Below, in pieces: positions 62,987 through 64,000 of a DNA stretch of 64,000 nucleotides. This DNA is from Caenispirillum salinarum AK4 (GTDB lineage: Bacteria > Pseudomonadota > Alphaproteobacteria > Rhodospirillales > Rhodospirillaceae), in NCBI RefSeq assembly GCF_000315795.1, contig NZ_ANHY01000012.1, forward strand, positions 62,001 through 126,000, read 5' to 3'. Position numbers and translations under genes: made by a program. How positions within the stretch are numbered: position 1 is the stretch's first letter; every line of letters begins with the position of its first letter. The notes under the pieces are model-generated. The model was not told where the DNA came from. It did no database searches and worked only from the letters and a program-made list of their open reading frames with translations.

Positions 62987-64000
62987 GCCGACACCTCCTC
63001 GGCGTCCGGGAAGGGCCGGGGACGGTCGCGCAGGGGAATGCGGCCCGACTCGTTCTCCACGGCCCACGGCCGACGCACCCCGCCAAGCTGCTCGGCCACC
63101 GCAAGGCCCGCCTGCAGGCCGTCCTCATGGAAGCCGGCGCCGAACCAGGCGCCGCAGAACCAGGTGTTGCGCCGCCCCTGCAAGCCCCAGAGCAGGTCCC
63201 GCGCGCGGGCGGCACGGCTGTCGAACAGCGGGTGGCGGTAGGGGATGCGCGCCAGGACCGCTTCATCGCGCGGAGGCGTGTCCGGGTTCAGGGTAACGAA
63301 CAGGTCGGTCTTCGTCGCCAGCGGCTGCAGGCGGTTCATCCAGTAGGTGACGCAGACCGCCGCACGGCCGTCGCGACCCGCGTGGGACAGGTAGTTCCAA
63401 CTTGCCCAGGCCTTGCGCCGGCACGGCATCAGGCCCGGATCGGTGTGCAGCCAGGCCTCGTTGGGCTGGGTGCGGAAGGCGTCCAGCACGGCCGTCTCGC
63501 GGGCCGACGGATCGCGGAGCAGCGGCAGGGCCTGGTCGGCATGGCAGGCGAGCACCACATGGTCGAAGCGTTCGACGCCGCCGTCGGTGTCGACTACGGT
63601 GCACGGACCCCGCGGCTGCCGCCGGACCTCCACCGCCCCGACGCCCAGGCGCAGGCCGCCGGCAAGGGGCGCGGCGAGACGGCTGACGTATTCCCGGCTG
63701 CCGCCCGCGACCGTGCGCCACACGGGTCGGTCGCGCAGCTTGAGCAGCCCGTGGTTGTCGCAGAACCGGATGAACTCCGTCGCCGGATGCCCGCGCATGT
63801 CCTCCACCGCCGCCGACCAGATGGCCGCACCCATGGGCAGAAGATGGTCGTTGACGAAGGGGGCGCCGTAGCCCTCGCGATCCAGGTACTCGCCCAGCGT
63901 CAGCGCCTCGGCCCCCGGCTCGACCAGCAGACCGGGCGCAGTGCGATAGAAGCGCACCAGGTCGCGCAGCATGGACCAGAAGCGGGGGCGCAGGATGTTC
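62983..64000 (-). CDS. FAD-dependent amine oxidase-like protein, N-terminus beyond window
   Basis: 339 C-terminal residues of a protein normally about 420-450 long; the dinucleotide-binding start lies past position 64000. Seen are SAAVEDMRGHPATEFIRFCDNHGL, GGSREYVSRLAAPL, FDHVVLACHADQAL and FCGAWFGAGFHEDGLQAG (the FAD-contact end). Family members sit before DUF1365 and cfa and are proposed fatty-acid desaturase or oxidase-like enzymes. An ATG inside the window is not the true start since homologous sequence (NILRPRFWS) continues upstream. Confidence 0.88.
   Translation of the reverse strand, partial: NILRPRFWSMLRDLVRFYRTAPGLLVEPGAEALTLGEYLDREGYGAPFVNDHLLPMGAAIWSAAVEDMRGHPATEFIRFCDNHGLLKLRDRPVWRTVAGGSREYVSRLAAPLAGGLRLGVGAVEVRRQPRGPCTVVDTDGGVERFDHVVLACHADQALPLLRDPSARETAVLDAFRTQPNEAWLHTDPGLMPCRRKAWASWNYLSHAGRDGRAAVCVTYWMNRLQPLATKTDLFVTLNPDTPPRDEAVLARIPYRHPLFDSRAARARDLLWGLQGRRNTWFCGAWFGAGFHEDGLQAGLAVAEQLGGVRRPWAVENESGRIPLRDRPRPFPDAEEVSA

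Overview
This is a high-G+C chromosomal window (by eye about two-thirds G+C; not computed) from an alphaproteobacterium, most like the Rhodospirillales. The reasons are a malonate TRAP/MatA/MatB module, a tripartite tricarboxylate transporter, a PAS_5-type protein, an RpoH-type sigma factor with an NKRLFFNL box, a seven-gene Mrp antiporter, and dense ATGA/TGATG-coupled operons. No species can be named. There is no rRNA, CRISPR array or intact insertion sequence.

Layout. (1) 1-6.1 kb: malonate catabolism. matR (GntR/FCD) and matB run left; a TRAP transporter and malonyl-CoA decarboxylase run right. A GST and a tandem universal stress protein follow. (2) 7.7-9.2 kb: a lone GDP-fucose synthase, then a scar holding the 3' half of a tRNA-Thr gene and the N-terminal remnant of a tyrosine integrase. 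(3) 9.3-15.8 kb: tartrate catabolism (tctCAB, tarD, ttuC) with a divergent LysR regulator. (4) 15.9-27.0 kb: a complete alternative complex III operon, with ActC and ActD fused, joined to an A2-type caa3 cytochrome oxidase; together they would carry electrons from quinol to oxygen. An intact tRNA-Thr(TGT) follows. Blocks 3 and 4 lie between the intact tRNA-Thr and the half tRNA-Thr, as expected for an old tRNA-integrated island.

(5) 27.4-31.9 kb: a PLP-dependent dehydratase divergent from a MocR regulator, then a PepSY protein, an SDR and a metallophosphatase. (6) 32.0-44.1 kb: an exopolysaccharide locus of two convergent arms. It encodes outer-membrane and export proteins, two O-antigen ligase/polymerase-like proteins, a Wzc-like tyrosine kinase, two GT4 glycosyltransferases, a WcaJ/ExoY-type sugar transferase and a WecG-type transferase. 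The arms overlap tail to tail. (7) 44.5-47.8 kb: a 1097-residue membrane-anchored coiled-coil protein of unknown function, ending at a pair of inverted REP-like hairpins.

(8) 48.0-57.1 kb: photolyase, HIT protein, EamA exporter and the mrpABCDEFG Na+/H+ antiporter. (9) 57.1-64 kb: PAS_5 protein, RpoH-like sigma factor, and a lipid-modification set (SDR, SnoaL-like, DUF3833, cyclopropane-fatty-acid-synthase-like, DUF1365, FAD amine oxidase). This set, with the photolyase and RpoH, resembles the singlet-oxygen (RpoE-ChrR) regulon described in Rhodobacter.
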